Shown here piece after piece: positions 7,981 to 15,383 of a stretch of DNA of 31,783 nt. The stretch is from a virus, in IMG/VR virus record IMGVR_UViG_3300020118_000081, positions 1-31,783 of that record, one strand, 5' to 3'. Numbering within the stretch: position 1 is the stretch's first letter; every line of letters starts with the position of its first letter. The notes beneath the pieces are model-generated. The model did not search any database. It saw only the letters and a list, made by a program, of their open reading frames with translations, and was not told the origin of the DNA. A program made the position numbers and the translations under genes.

Positions 7981-8121
7981 TCATTGGACCGCGATATGGA
8001 GCTTTTTAGCCTGCTGAAATTCGCGCCAGTCCCGTTCGAACTCCCCGCGCGTGGCGTCCGGCTTGAAAATGCGGTAGACATCCCACCACTCGTTGGCATC
8101 GAGTTCGTACAGGCTATCCAT
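7981..8121 (-). CDS. Small hypothetical protein
   Basis: 46 residues from ATG at 8121, with GGTGGA about 7 bp before it. The sequence MDSLYELDANEWWDVYRIF then RGEFERDWREFQQAKKL is acidic, aromatic and probably helical. It overlaps the end of the deacetylase-glycosyltransferase gene by 8 bp. I do not recognise it. Confidence 0.55.
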   Translation of the reverse strand: MDSLYELDANEWWDVYRIFKPDATRGEFERDWREFQQAKKLHIAVQ

Positions 8122-9511
8122 TCTGTTTCCACCATTGCCAAAGCTCCTTGTCTGCATCTGTATAGCGGCGCCACGGTCGTTGCCACCCGCGCTCTTCATA
8201 ACGCACACTCAAGCTCTTCCACGGCTCAAACGGCAGCCGGTCCAGTAGAAACACCGCAATCCCAGGCTTCAACCATGCCCGCGTCACCTCAAGATGCGCG
8301 TTCTGCCAATCTCCAAACCCACTGCGCCCGTTCGGCTCCGGCAACTCCGTAAACGCAGAAGTCCGCATCAAGCCAATGCCGCCGATATGCGAGCACGGCT
8401 CGGCTACCCGTGTTCCATCGCCAATGGGGTGTATGGCCTCAATCCCCAGCAGGTCGATAAACGGATGGCGCTCGAGCACCTCGAGGCATTGCGTCAGCCA
8501 GCCCGCAGGGAGCATTGTGTCATTGTCCACCTTGGCGAACCAGGCAGAGGGCGAGCGGGACAGGTAATCGTTCATCACTGCAACGGGCGAGCCAAAATCC
8601 GTGGTCAATAGAGATGCTTTGGGCCAGTCTCCCATCTCGGCCCGTAATGCCTGCCTGGTGCCGTCCTCGGAGTAGCCGTCGTGATACACAAAGACCTTGC
8701 GGACGCGCGCCCAGTCGGTATTGCGCCGCAGCGCGCGGAGGGATTGGACCGTAAATTCGCGCCGGTTGCTCGCCAGATAGATGATGTCGACCTGTGCCAA
8801 TGGGTCTACTGCCGGCAGGTCTGCCATGCCGATCAGTTGAATGTTCTCGGCATTCAGGAACTGGCGGAACTCCTGAGAGAGCAGATACTCCATCTCGCGT
8901 TCGCGCGCCTCGCACATTGTCGATCTGGCCCGTAACTCGTCGTCCGCATAGCCGGGGTGGCACATCAGATGCACCGTTTCGTAACGCTCGAAATCTCCCT
9001 GCAGGATGGGCGGCAGCGCCCGGTTGCCGACCCAGCGGATCTCCGCGTAGTCTGCCGTGCGTACTCCCATCTGCCGCAGGATCGTCCGCTGACGTGCAGT
9101 CAGTGGCACGCCGGGGCAGTGATACCGCTGGCACAATTCGGCATAAACTTCGAAGACTTCCGGGATGGAGTGCGAATGCGAATGCGTGTCGAGATGCGAG
9201 GGCGGCAGTTCATGGTCGCGGATCTGGGCTTCAAATTCGGCCTTCACTTCTTTCGGGTCTACCGCGCCGATCTGGTGGCGCTGCCGCGGGAACAGGCCAT
9301 TGGTGACGAGAGAAGGAATCAATCGTGGCGATAGTGCCGGGACTCCATCCGTGAGCCGGAGATGGACGCCGGAGCCGGGGAGCGGCATCCCACCTCCGCC
9401 CGCCAATTGGGATACGGAGGTGACAATGCCCGCGGCTTGCAGCTTGAGGATGGCTTTGTTCACCCCGAGCGTCATGCCGAAGTCGTCGGCGTTGATCACC
9501 AGCCGCTTCAT
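8114..9511 (-). CDS. ChbG/YdjC-type deacetylase fused to a GT-A glycosyltransferase
   Basis: 465 residues from ATG at 9511. Residues 1-235 look like a YdjC/ChbG carbohydrate deacetylase: VINADDFGM (Asp9, Asp10), GVHLRLTDG (His50), HLDTHSHSH (His106, His110) and CHPG (184-187) are the expected metal and catalytic motifs. Residues about 242-465 are a GT-A domain with a degenerate HDGYSEDGT nucleotide site, KVDNDT (327-332) and a C-terminal motif FLLDRLPFEPWKSLS shared with the gene at 10840. It would deacetylate an N-acetyl sugar and transfer a sugar, possibly on the same glycan. The frame is uninterrupted. Start choice rests on the family N-terminus, since the track start would add 26 residues. 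Confidence 0.8.
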   Translation of the reverse strand: MKRLVINADDFGMTLGVNKAILKLQAAGIVTSVSQLAGGGGMPLPGSGVHLRLTDGVPALSPRLIPSLVTNGLFPRQRHQIGAVDPKEVKAEFEAQIRDHELPPSHLDTHSHSHSIPEVFEVYAELCQRYHCPGVPLTARQRTILRQMGVRTADYAEIRWVGNRALPPILQGDFERYETVHLMCHPGYADDELRARSTMCEAREREMEYLLSQEFRQFLNAENIQLIGMADLPAVDPLAQVDIIYLASNRREFTVQSLRALRRNTDWARVRKVFVYHDGYSEDGTRQALRAEMGDWPKASLLTTDFGSPVAVMNDYLSRSPSAWFAKVDNDTMLPAGWLTQCLEVLERHPFIDLLGIEAIHPIGDGTRVAEPCSHIGGIGLMRTSAFTELPEPNGRSGFGDWQNAHLEVTRAWLKPGIAVFLLDRLPFEPWKSLSVRYEERGWQRPWRRYTDADKELWQWWKQNG

Positions 9512-10371
9512 ATCGCTACTTTCCTGTGGATGATTGCCGGTCGCACCCATACCCGCTGGAATTGCCGCCATTCGAGGGATGGTCGCCACTTCTGAGCGCT
9601 CGGCGTTTCCGGTTGCCAGAGCATCGCGTGTGGCGTGAATCCGATGGCTACCATGTCGCGCAGGCGCTTCTCAGCCGCATCAAAGGTGTCTTTGGGGTAG
9701 CCGATCAGGACGTAGCAGCGCAGCCGGTGCGACTCGCGGGTGAAGCCAGCCGCCAACATCCTCTTGGCTGCGCTCTGGAGCGTTTCAAACGGGTCGCCGG
9801 GATCGTAAGCGAAAAAGCAGGCCGGAAGCGGCTTCAGGTCTGCCAGGAGTCCGACGTGGTAGTCCTCCAGTGACAGCGCCTCCAGCCCGCCCGTGAATTG
9901 CGCGCGCCTCTCCTGAAGCCGGAGCATTTGAAACACGGCGCGTACATGCCACTCAGGGCAGGCTAGCAGATTGTCGTCCAGGATGTTCCAGCCGTCGGCG
10001 AACGGCCAGATCGGGACCGGCTGCGGCCGCCGCTTCCATACGGAGCAGAACCAGCAACGCCGCGGGCAGCCGCGGGACGTGAAGGTGTAGCCTGGCTTGA
10101 TGTACCTGCCGGGTGTGAAGTAGCCGCGCCCCTCGTCGCCATACGCCACGCCACCAACCTTTACCGGGGCGATCGCCTGCCACGCTTCCGCCAACTGTTC
10201 GGCTTTTGGCTTGTCGGCAGTGAACGTGACGCTGACGTGCACCTCGTCGGCTTCGGGCGGAAATAACCCCGGTGCGGCATCCATATGGCCCTTCCCGGGT
10301 CGGGGGGAGAATGCGAGCGCATCAAGCGGAGTGGCCTCCGTGCGACGGGGAAACACGCGAGCCAGAGTCAA
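9508..10371 (-). CDS. Radical SAM protein
   Basis: 287 residues from TTG at 10371, with GGAGG 6 bp before it. CPRRCWFC (102-109) is the CxxxCxxC cluster that binds the iron-sulphur centre and starts radical chemistry on S-adenosylmethionine. The following sequence (NILDDNLLACPEWHVRAVF, FTGGLEALSL, RCYVLIGYPKDTFDAAEKRL) has the barrel-like pattern of the family. The substrate cannot be told. It lies between the methyltransferase-like gene (4 bp overlap) and the deacetylase fusion (4 bp overlap), so it is in the same operon and probably acts in the same modification pathway. Confidence 0.8.
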   Translation of the reverse strand: MTLARVFPRRTEATPLDALAFSPRPGKGHMDAAPGLFPPEADEVHVSVTFTADKPKAEQLAEAWQAIAPVKVGGVAYGDEGRGYFTPGRYIKPGYTFTSRGCPRRCWFCSVWKRRPQPVPIWPFADGWNILDDNLLACPEWHVRAVFQMLRLQERRAQFTGGLEALSLEDYHVGLLADLKPLPACFFAYDPGDPFETLQSAAKRMLAAGFTRESHRLRCYVLIGYPKDTFDAAEKRLRDMVAIGFTPHAMLWQPETPSAQKWRPSLEWRQFQRVWVRPAIIHRKVAI

Positions 10372-10829
10372 CGTATCCTCCAGGCGGTCGTCTCATCCGG
10401 CCCGCTGCGAAACACGATCCTTGCCGTGCTCAGCTTCTCCGCGGCTTCGTGGGCTTCCCGGTACCGCGGGCGGTCGGAATCATCGAGCAGCAGCCAGCCT
10501 CCGTGCTGGATCTTGGGTAGTGCGTCGAGTACGCTGCGCACCCGGCCCCGTCCATCGATCAATGCCAGATCCACCAGAGACACCAGCCCTAAGCCTGCGG
10601 TCGGATAATCCGCCCAAAAGCGCAGCGTCACGTTCGGGATGGCTTCGACCTTGCGGGCCCACTCTGCGGTGTGCTCATACGTGATCACCCGGAATACCCG
10701 GCAGGCAAAAAACGGTGTGCTGCCTCCGGCTCCGGTTTCCAATACGATCCAATGCCGCTGGAGGGTGGCGGCGAGCCAGTCGATCACCTCCGGCATAAGC
10801 CAGGGCAGGGTATCGGAGACATGCTTCAA
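10368..10829 (-). CDS. Class I methyltransferase-fold protein
   Basis: 153 residues from TTG at 10829. A longer frame exists but its first 45 residues look like shadow sequence of the next gene. VLETGAGGSTPFFA is a glycine-rich SAM-binding loop, followed by VITYEHTAEWARKVE (acidic residue after strand 2) and DLALIDGRGR, WLLLDDSDRPRY. This pattern resembles FkbM- or type-24-like methyltransferases found next to glycosyltransferases. It is short for the family, and a true enzymatic role is likely but unproven. It overlaps the radical SAM gene by 4 bp. Confidence 0.6.
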   Translation of the reverse strand: MKHVSDTLPWLMPEVIDWLAATLQRHWIVLETGAGGSTPFFACRVFRVITYEHTAEWARKVEAIPNVTLRFWADYPTAGLGLVSLVDLALIDGRGRVRSVLDALPKIQHGGWLLLDDSDRPRYREAHEAAEKLSTARIVFRSGPDETTAWRIR

Positions 10830-10839
10830 TCGGCACCCA

Positions 10840-11535
10840 TTATTCCACGGGCCGCCACCAATTCCACATCGGTTCCTGCTCCGGCTTGTAGCGCAATTCC
10901 AAGCTCCAGGGCCGCTGCCAGCCCTTCTTGACGTACTCCTCGGACAAGGATTTCCACGGGTCAAAGGGCAGCCGGTCGAGCAGGAACGTGGGCAGGCTGG
11001 GCAGTATCCACCCGCACCGGCAGTGCTGGGTCATGAACTCCTCGAGGCCGAAGTAGCCGTTATCTTCAGGCAGCGCGTTCTCGAATACCTTGCGGCGGTA
11101 GAGCCCCAGGCCGCTGATGTACTTCGCCGGCAGGTAGCCGCGCGGGGATTCCGTGCCCATGACCGGCGTCCGCATACACTCCAGGCCGAGACAGTCCAAA
11201 CTGGGATATGTGTGCATGACCTCCAGTGCATCGTTGAGCCAGCCGGGTGGATAGATGGTGTCGTTGTCGAGCTTGGCGAGGATCGGGGCCGTGCTGCGCT
11301 TGATCCAGTCGAGCGTCACGCCCATGGGGGAGTGAAAGTTAGTCCTGTTGACGATGCGACGGTACCCTTCCGATACTTGCTCCTGTAGCCACTCGCGCGT
11401 GCCGTCCGTCGAGCCGTCGTCGTAGACGTGGAACTCGCTCACCAGCGACCAGTCGGTGTTGGCCATCAGCGCCGCCCAACTCTGGCGGGTGAACTCCAAA
11501 CGGTTGAAGGCGGGGAACAGCAGCGAGACGTTCAT
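10840..11535 (-). CDS. GT-A glycosyltransferase, paralogue of the fused domain
   Basis: 231 residues from ATG at 11535 (ATGA overlap with the previous gene). MNVSLLFPAFNRLEF, YDDGSTDGT and KLDNDTIYP are the family 2 signatures. Its C-terminus FLLDRLPFDPWKSLS then GWQRPW is nearly the same as that of the glycosyltransferase half of the fusion at 8114, so the two are paralogues that have diverged. Soluble and probably cytoplasmic. Donor and acceptor sugars are unknown. Confidence 0.85.
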   Translation of the reverse strand: MNVSLLFPAFNRLEFTRQSWAALMANTDWSLVSEFHVYDDGSTDGTREWLQEQVSEGYRRIVNRTNFHSPMGVTLDWIKRSTAPILAKLDNDTIYPPGWLNDALEVMHTYPSLDCLGLECMRTPVMGTESPRGYLPAKYISGLGLYRRKVFENALPEDNGYFGLEEFMTQHCRCGWILPSLPTFLLDRLPFDPWKSLSEEYVKKGWQRPWSLELRYKPEQEPMWNWWRPVE

Positions 11536-11735
11536 GCGCCCGTGCCCAGGTGCGCTGCTTCGGCGCTCAGCATGGCGCGGATCACCTCGGGGTCGTCGCT
11601 CGAACAGCAGTGGATGTGGGTGTCGCCCTCGGTATCCGAGAGCGCCAGCGTCACGCCGGATTCCTGCGCCCGGACGCAGAGCGTCATCATATCCATAGCC
11701 TTCTGTTGGTCTTCTGGCTTCACATGCTTTTCCAT
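11532..11735 (-). CDS. Small hypothetical protein of the glycan cluster
   Basis: 67 residues from ATG at 11735. Sequence MEKHVKPEDQQKAMDMMTL then DTEGDTHIHCCSSDDPEVI. The His-Cys-Cys group might bind metal, but no family is recognised. It is overlapped at both ends by glycosyltransferase genes (4 bp with 10840, 16 bp with 11720), so it is translated as part of that operon. The upstream GGAG is very close to the ATG. Confidence 0.5.
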   Translation of the reverse strand: MEKHVKPEDQQKAMDMMTLCVRAQESGVTLALSDTEGDTHIHCCSSDDPEVIRAMLSAEAAHLGTGA

Positions 11736-12409
11736 TTCTCCAGGTAGATCCGCCGCCCTTCCGAGATATCGCCGCCCGCATAAGCCGAACTGCGAAACGT
11801 GGATTGCAGCCGCGAGTGATCTACGAAGCAATCGTCTGAAATACCGATCTTCATGCCGCGCTGCCAGACCCGGCGGCAGTAGTCATTGTCCTCCCAACCG
11901 TAGCTGGTAAAAATTGGGTCGAGCTCGCCCACCAGATCCAAGGTGTAGCGCGGCAGCAGCACGCAGACGAACGCCACCGTAGGGAAGGAGTTGCCCAGCA
12001 TCAAACGGCACTCCCGCACCCCTGGGATTGCCCGGCGGTGCTGCTCCGGGTTGCCCGCCAGATTGGTGGTGGCCGAAATGAGCCCGTACTCCGGCTGCCG
12101 CTTGGCCGCCAGCTGCATCACGCTGAATCCGTAATGCGACTCCAGCAAGGCGTCGTCATTGCACAGCACCACATCATCCCGTCCCGCTTCATGGATGCCC
12201 AGGTTGCAGTTCGTTGCAAAGACGAAAGGCTTCTTGCCGATCAAAAACGTGCAGTCTTCGATCACCGGAGGGATCGGCTTGCCGTTCCAGTCCAGCCCAT
12301 CGTCTACCACGATGATTCGCACTTCTGGTTCGTGCCGGCGGATCGCCTCTACGCAGGGGATCAGGTTGTCTGCGTTGCGGGAGGGAATGACTACAGAGAG
12401 TCCGCTCAC
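11720..12409 (-). CDS. GT-A glycosyltransferase (family 2-like)
   Basis: 229 residues from GTG at 12409, with GGAGG about 7 bp before it and a GTGA overlap with the previous gene. The motifs VSGLSVVIPSRNADNLI, VVDDGLDWNGK and VLCNDDALLE fit family 2, the NDD being the metal site. Later SYGWEDNDYCRRVWQRG matches the catalytic ED motif of rhamnosyl- and other family 2 transferases. It closely resembles O-antigen-type glycosyltransferases. Product unknown. Confidence 0.85.
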   Translation of the reverse strand: MSGLSVVIPSRNADNLIPCVEAIRRHEPEVRIIVVDDGLDWNGKPIPPVIEDCTFLIGKKPFVFATNCNLGIHEAGRDDVVLCNDDALLESHYGFSVMQLAAKRQPEYGLISATTNLAGNPEQHRRAIPGVRECRLMLGNSFPTVAFVCVLLPRYTLDLVGELDPIFTSYGWEDNDYCRRVWQRGMKIGISDDCFVDHSRLQSTFRSSAYAGGDISEGRRIYLEKWKSM

Positions 12410-12852
12410 TTCACGGCCTCCAGGATGATCTTCAGCTTGTTCACTTGATCCTGCAATCGCGCCTCGACGAAAGTCTGCACCCGGAACCGCGCCTTCACCC
12501 CGTAGCGATCCCCAAAGCGCTCCCGGTGTGGATCGCCATGCGTGAAGTACAAAAACGAATTGCGGTTCCAGTAACTGACATGCGTCGGGTCCTGCCATGC
12601 GCCGCGGCCATCAGTGGTCGGCACGTCGATATCGAAGATGCCATACGGCACCAGGACGCGCCATGCCTCGTTCATGGTGTGAACCTTGTCGGGTAAATGT
12701 TCAATAACATCGTACGCGCGGATCTCTTCAATACTCGAATCGGCCCATGGCCACGGCTGGCGCAGGTCGGCGATGACATCCGCAGGAGGGAATAAATCGA
12801 CCGAAGTAAAGCCGGGGAAGTCTCGCCCGCACGCGCCGAGATTCAAACGCAT
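12406..12852 (-). CDS. SAM-dependent methyltransferase (type 11-like)
   Basis: 148 residues. MRLNLGACGRDFPGFTSVDL (SAM-binding loop and acidic residue), ADVIADLRQPWPWADSSIEEI, DVIEHLPDK and WRVLVPYG are the standard motifs of small type-11 methyltransferases that often act on sugars or lipids. The start codon ATG lies inside the left end of repeat copy 3, and the repeat also supplies the purine-rich ribosome-binding stretch (GGTGAGAGG). A 4 bp overlap links it to the next glycosyltransferase. Activity on the glycan is an inference. Confidence 0.75.
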   Translation of the reverse strand: MRLNLGACGRDFPGFTSVDLFPPADVIADLRQPWPWADSSIEEIRAYDVIEHLPDKVHTMNEAWRVLVPYGIFDIDVPTTDGRGAWQDPTHVSYWNRNSFLYFTHGDPHRERFGDRYGVKARFRVQTFVEARLQDQVNKLKIILEAVK

Positions 12853-12902
12853 AGCCTCTCACCCGTGGTGTGTTCCATCAGGATTCCGTTGTCTCAGGAG
12901 TG
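12850..12902 (+). repeat. 53-bp dispersed element, copy 3
   Basis: Starts CATAGCCTCTCACCCG and ends TTGTCTCAGGAGTG. Read on the minus strand it encodes the last residues of the 12878 gene and then supplies the start codon of the methyltransferase gene at 12852. It faces copy 4 across one small gene. Confidence 0.9.
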
Positions 12903-13150
12903 GAAGATTGCGGACCGGCCTTCCGCTGCTGCTCCAGCCATTCGTCACAGCAAATAGAGCAGTGCCACATGTAGAGTGGATCGACGGGCACGGCGAACCA
13001 TACCTCATGGCCGCACTCGAAAGTCACGCGACATCCGTCACGACCATGAGCCACTACCGATCTGATTGCGCGCAGCCAATTGATTGGCATTGTTCGAATG
13101 TTGCTCACGCGACACCTCCCGCCAATTCCCGTGCCCCGATTTCCTTTCAT
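12878..13150 (-). CDS. Small Cys/His-rich protein bracketed by repeats
   Basis: 90 residues from ATG at 13150, whose start codon lies in the end of repeat copy 4. CRVTFECGHEVWF then MWHCSICCDEWL form a probable Cys/His zinc site. The N-terminus is basic. The last eight or so residues (TPETTES) are encoded by repeat copy 3. The gene is thus framed at both ends by the dispersed element. Function unknown. Confidence 0.55.
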   Translation of the reverse strand: MKGNRGTGIGGRCRVSNIRTMPINWLRAIRSVVAHGRDGCRVTFECGHEVWFAVPVDPLYMWHCSICCDEWLEQQRKAGPQSSTPETTES

Positions 13151-13201
13151 TCCTGTGACGCCGGACTCTCACTCTCAACGACGTGCTGGTGAGAGGCTAC
13201 G
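13148..13201 (-). repeat. 54-bp dispersed element, copy 4
   Basis: In the minus-strand reading it begins CGTAGCCTCTCACC and ends GGCGTCACAGGAATG, where ATG is the start codon of the 12878 gene. A CCTTTTTT run follows on the plus strand at 13202-13209. The middle is one of the most divergent in the family. Confidence 0.85.
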
Positions 13202-13214
13202 CCTTTTTTGGTGC

Positions 13215-13901
13215 TCATAATTTCATCTGCTCCTTAGCCAATTGATCGTAGCCCTCCGCCCGTTTCCACTCCTGCGCGCCCTCAATGACGCGGCTCGAGG
13301 TATTCGCGCCGTGGATCTCGCAGATCAAACGCGGCCCGTCGCACACCAATGAACTCACGCCCATGCCTCTGACTCTCATCAGCCACTCGATATCCTCCCC
13401 GACCTGCTTCGCGGGAAACGGATACTTCTGCCATGTGCGGCGCCAGTAGACCAGGGAGGCTCCGATGGCATACCGGGAGTTGCCGTTGCTGTACACCCAT
13501 GCCTCTTGTTTGGTTGAGTCCCAGAACAGCACCTCCCGGTAGCCCACCACATCCGTCCTGCCGCCGTCGAGCATGGCCATCTGCTCCTCTAATCGTCTCG
13601 GATGGCTCAGGTCGTCCGAATCCCAATGGGCGATCACATCGCAGTCGAGGGCTCCGCTCAATGCCAGCGCATTCGCCAAGTTCCGCAGCGTGCCAATCGG
13701 CCGCCGTCCTTCTTCGGTGTCTGCCAGACGGTCGATGTAGATGCCGGCGCCGCGATCCACGATCAATGCTTCTGGTCCGTTGTCCAGGATGTAGAGGGCT
13801 CGCCGGTCTTCCGGCCAGTTCTGCCATTGCCAGCATTGAATGGCGCGCTGCACCATGGCTTGACGACCAGCAGCCAGCATCACGGAGAGCACGCGAATCA
13901 A
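13215..13901 (-). CDS. GT-A glycosyltransferase-like protein
   Basis: 228 residues from TTG at 13901. The start is served by GAGAGG inside repeat copy 5. MIRVLSVMLAAGRQAMVQRAI and YILDNGPEALI begin the fold, and VIAHWDSDDLSHPRRL carries the DSDD metal motif. A later EDIEWLMRVRG matches the catalytic acid region of family 2 enzymes. Soluble. It is the first glycosyltransferase of the cluster in transcription order and lies between copies 4 and 5. Acceptor unknown. Confidence 0.8.
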   Translation of the reverse strand: MIRVLSVMLAAGRQAMVQRAIQCWQWQNWPEDRRALYILDNGPEALIVDRGAGIYIDRLADTEEGRRPIGTLRNLANALALSGALDCDVIAHWDSDDLSHPRRLEEQMAMLDGGRTDVVGYREVLFWDSTKQEAWVYSNGNSRYAIGASLVYWRRTWQKYPFPAKQVGEDIEWLMRVRGMGVSSLVCDGPRLICEIHGANTSSRVIEGAQEWKRAEGYDQLAKEQMKL

Positions 13902-14581
13902 CTGCGTAGCCTCTCACCGTTGTTCTGTTCCATCAGGGTTCCCGTTGTCTCAGGAGCGCGGCCAAGGTATTCGAGCGCCTGTCTGCCGATGAACTCGCTG
14001 TATGCCGGGGGGATCGCCTCCGAAAGCTCGTTCCGGTTCATCCAGTCGATGCCCATGGCTTCGCGGTACTGCATGATGGTGGGGTTGTAGCCGAGTTGCG
14101 CCCGCACCCAGGACGGCGTGCCATGGCCGACGACGCTCACCACCGGGTGCTCATGGTTGCAGGCGTATACCAGATCGAAGGCTTGCCAACTCGTCTCGAA
14201 ATACCGCTTGCGGCGGATCTTCAGGCCTACTTGGCAGCCGCAGAGCACCAGATCGGCACGCATCGGAGCACCCGGAACGTTTTCGATTGTCCAAGGCACT
14301 CGAGCGCGGAGCAGACGTTGACGGGTGGGGTCGAGCAGATCCGGGTGGTTCACTCTCCTTGCGTGCGGAGTCGCCATCGAATACCGCTGGCATGGCGGGC
14401 TTGCCCAGATGAAATCGTACCCGTCCAGCGGAAACGTCAGCGCATCGGCCTGGTGGAACTCATCGCCGCAGTATCGCGGCTGCGGGCGGATATCCACGCC
14501 GGTCACATGGAAGCCGGCGCGTTGCAACCCCTTGGTTGCGCCTCCCGCACAACAAAACAGGTCCAACGCGCGGGGCCTCAT
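13898..14581 (-). CDS. DNA (cytosine-5) methyltransferase, short form
   Basis: 227 residues from ATG at 14581, which is in the end of repeat copy 6. LDLFCCAGGATKGL (motif I, 7-20), WASPPCQRYS (motif IV with the catalytic Cys, 59-68) and TIENVPG (motif VI, 98-104) identify a cytosine-C5 enzyme. It transfers a methyl group to cytosine in DNA. It lacks a clear target-recognition domain and has a short C-terminus, as in many phage versions. The last 20 residues, from GRAPETTG on, are encoded by repeat copy 5. A longer N-terminal frame (from 14644) would translate repeat copy 6. Confidence 0.8.
   Translation of the reverse strand: MRPRALDLFCCAGGATKGLQRAGFHVTGVDIRPQPRYCGDEFHQADALTFPLDGYDFIWASPPCQRYSMATPHARRVNHPDLLDPTRQRLLRARVPWTIENVPGAPMRADLVLCGCQVGLKIRRKRYFETSWQAFDLVYACNHEHPVVSVVGHGTPSWVRAQLGYNPTIMQYREAMGIDWMNRNELSEAIPPAYSEFIGRQALEYLGRAPETTGTLMEQNNGERLRS
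13905..13958 (+). repeat. 54-bp dispersed element, copy 5
   Basis: Starts CGTAGCCTCTCACCG and ends TTGTCTCAGGAGCG. On the minus strand it encodes the C-terminus of the methyltransferase and its GAGAGG serves the TTG start of the glycosyltransferase at 13901. It faces copy 6 across the methyltransferase gene. Confidence 0.9.
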
Positions 14582-14632
14582 TCCTGTGACGCATGACCCC
14601 TGATGGAACGCACGTACAGGCGAGAGGCTACG
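14579..14632 (-). repeat. 54-bp dispersed element, copy 6
   Basis: In minus-strand reading it begins CGTAGCCTCTCGCC and ends GCGTCACAGGAATG, with ATG as methyltransferase start. The flank CATGAACACAACG before it is nearly the same as that before copy 9, stop codon included. Confidence 0.9.
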
Positions 14633-14640
14633 CGTTGTGT

Positions 14641-14823
14641 TCATGCCGCCTGAGTTTCCTCGATGGAATCCACCAATTGCTTAATCTGTTTCCGTACCGA
14701 GTTGGGATCGGCTGCGGTCCATTCCCGGGCGATCTCGCATAACCGTTGGGCCCGTGCGGCCTGCTGCAATTCGTAAGCTGCCACGAGGTCGTCTTCCGTT
14801 AAATCATTCATCGAGGGGTACAT
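14641..14823 (-). CDS. Small acidic hypothetical protein
   Basis: 60 residues from ATG at 14823, with AAGGA 8 bp before it. A second ATG four codons later is possible. Sequence MNDLTEDDLVAAYELQQAARA then RKQIKQLVDSIEETQAA looks helical. It overlaps the zinc-ribbon gene by 20 bp and ends next to repeat copy 6. Function unknown. Confidence 0.55.
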   Translation of the reverse strand: MYPSMNDLTEDDLVAAYELQQAARAQRLCEIAREWTAADPNSVRKQIKQLVDSIEETQAA

Positions 14824-14995
14824 AGTGCAATTCCTTGGCTTCTGCCCTGCGCATCGGCTTGCGGATCAACGGCCGGCCGTCCTTCCATCGCGCGGATCGG
14901 CAATCCGGGTTGACGCATCGTTTGGGTTCGGGGTGGCCGCCGCGCGTCATCCACTGCCAGCCGCAGACGGCGCAATGCAGAGTAAATCTATCCAC
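14804..14995 (-). CDS. Small zinc-ribbon protein
   Basis: 63 residues from GTG at 14995. CAVCGWQW then CVNPDCRSARW give a four-Cys zinc ribbon, followed by a basic tail (RPLIRKPMRRAEAKE). Zinc-ribbon proteins of this size are often nucleic-acid binders in phages, but no function can be assigned. A minus-strand promoter with its -10 seven bases upstream suggests a leaderless transcript that begins at this gene. Confidence 0.55.
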   Translation of the reverse strand: MDRFTLHCAVCGWQWMTRGGHPEPKRCVNPDCRSARWKDGRPLIRKPMRRAEAKELHYVPLDE

Positions 14996-15002
14996 TGAAC
15001 GG

Positions 15003-15032
15003 ATGATATCCGCTTAAGGGATGCTAGCGCAA
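15003..15032 (-). promoter_or_regulatory. Candidate promoter for 14995 gene
   Basis: On the minus strand: TTGCGC at 15032-15027, an 18 bp spacer, and TATCAT (5 of 6) at 15008-15003, seven bases before the GTG. The -35 lies in a 13 bp motif that recurs at 18733. Confidence 0.45.
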
Positions 15033-15051
15033 TAGCGATTTAGTGATTTAG

Positions 15052-15067
15052 TGTTTCACGCGAAACA
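15052..15067. promoter_or_regulatory. parS-like palindrome
   Basis: TGTTTCACGCGAAACA differs from the bacterial parS consensus TGTTTCACGTGAAACA at one central base. ParB-family proteins bind parS to partition DNA. It lies between the zinc-ribbon and helix-turn-helix genes, next to tandem GATTTAGT repeats (15038-15053). Confidence 0.5.
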
Positions 15068-15076
15068 AGGGATGGT

Positions 15077-15295
15077 TTACGCCGAAGCCTCGCGCCGCCA
15101 GCCGCCGGGAAGGGTCCGCCCGCCCTCTGCGATGAATCTCTCGAGCTGCTGCGGGTCCACCCGATACTGGCGGCCGAGTCGCACTATGGGCAAGATGCCT
15201 TCACGCGCCAATTGCGAGGCGCGGGCATACGAGACATTGAGCACCCGAGCGACCTGCGCCAGCGTGAGCAGAGTTTGAGGCATATCGCAAGACAT
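15077..15295 (-). CDS. Helix-turn-helix DNA-binding protein (excisionase/MerR-like fold)
   Basis: 72 residues from ATG at 15295 (MPQTLLTL at residue 5 is another possible start). LTLAQVARVLNVSYARASQL then GILPIVRLGRQYRVDPQQLERFI is the helix-turn-helix 17 pattern of excisionases and small phage regulators, ending in a wing (RLGRQYRV). It probably binds DNA as a regulator or directionality factor. A TAGAAT box overlaps its start. It lies between repeat copy 7 and the parS-like site. Confidence 0.7.
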   Translation of the reverse strand: MSCDMPQTLLTLAQVARVLNVSYARASQLAREGILPIVRLGRQYRVDPQQLERFIAEGGRTLPGGWRREASA

Positions 15296-15322
15296 TCTAC
15301 AACATCAATTGAGAGATAGCCA

Positions 15323-15374
15323 CGTTCCTGAGACGCCGCGCGCCCCGTGCGAGCGATTCGGGTGAGAGGCTACG
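15323..15374 (-). repeat. 52-bp dispersed element, copy 7
   Basis: In minus-strand reading it begins CGTAGCCTCTCACCCG and ends GGCGTCTCAGGAACG. It follows the terminase stop by 9 bases and precedes the helix-turn-helix gene. Its middle (GCTCGCACGGGGC) is like copy 8. Confidence 0.9.
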
Positions 15375-15383
15375 CGTTGCGTT

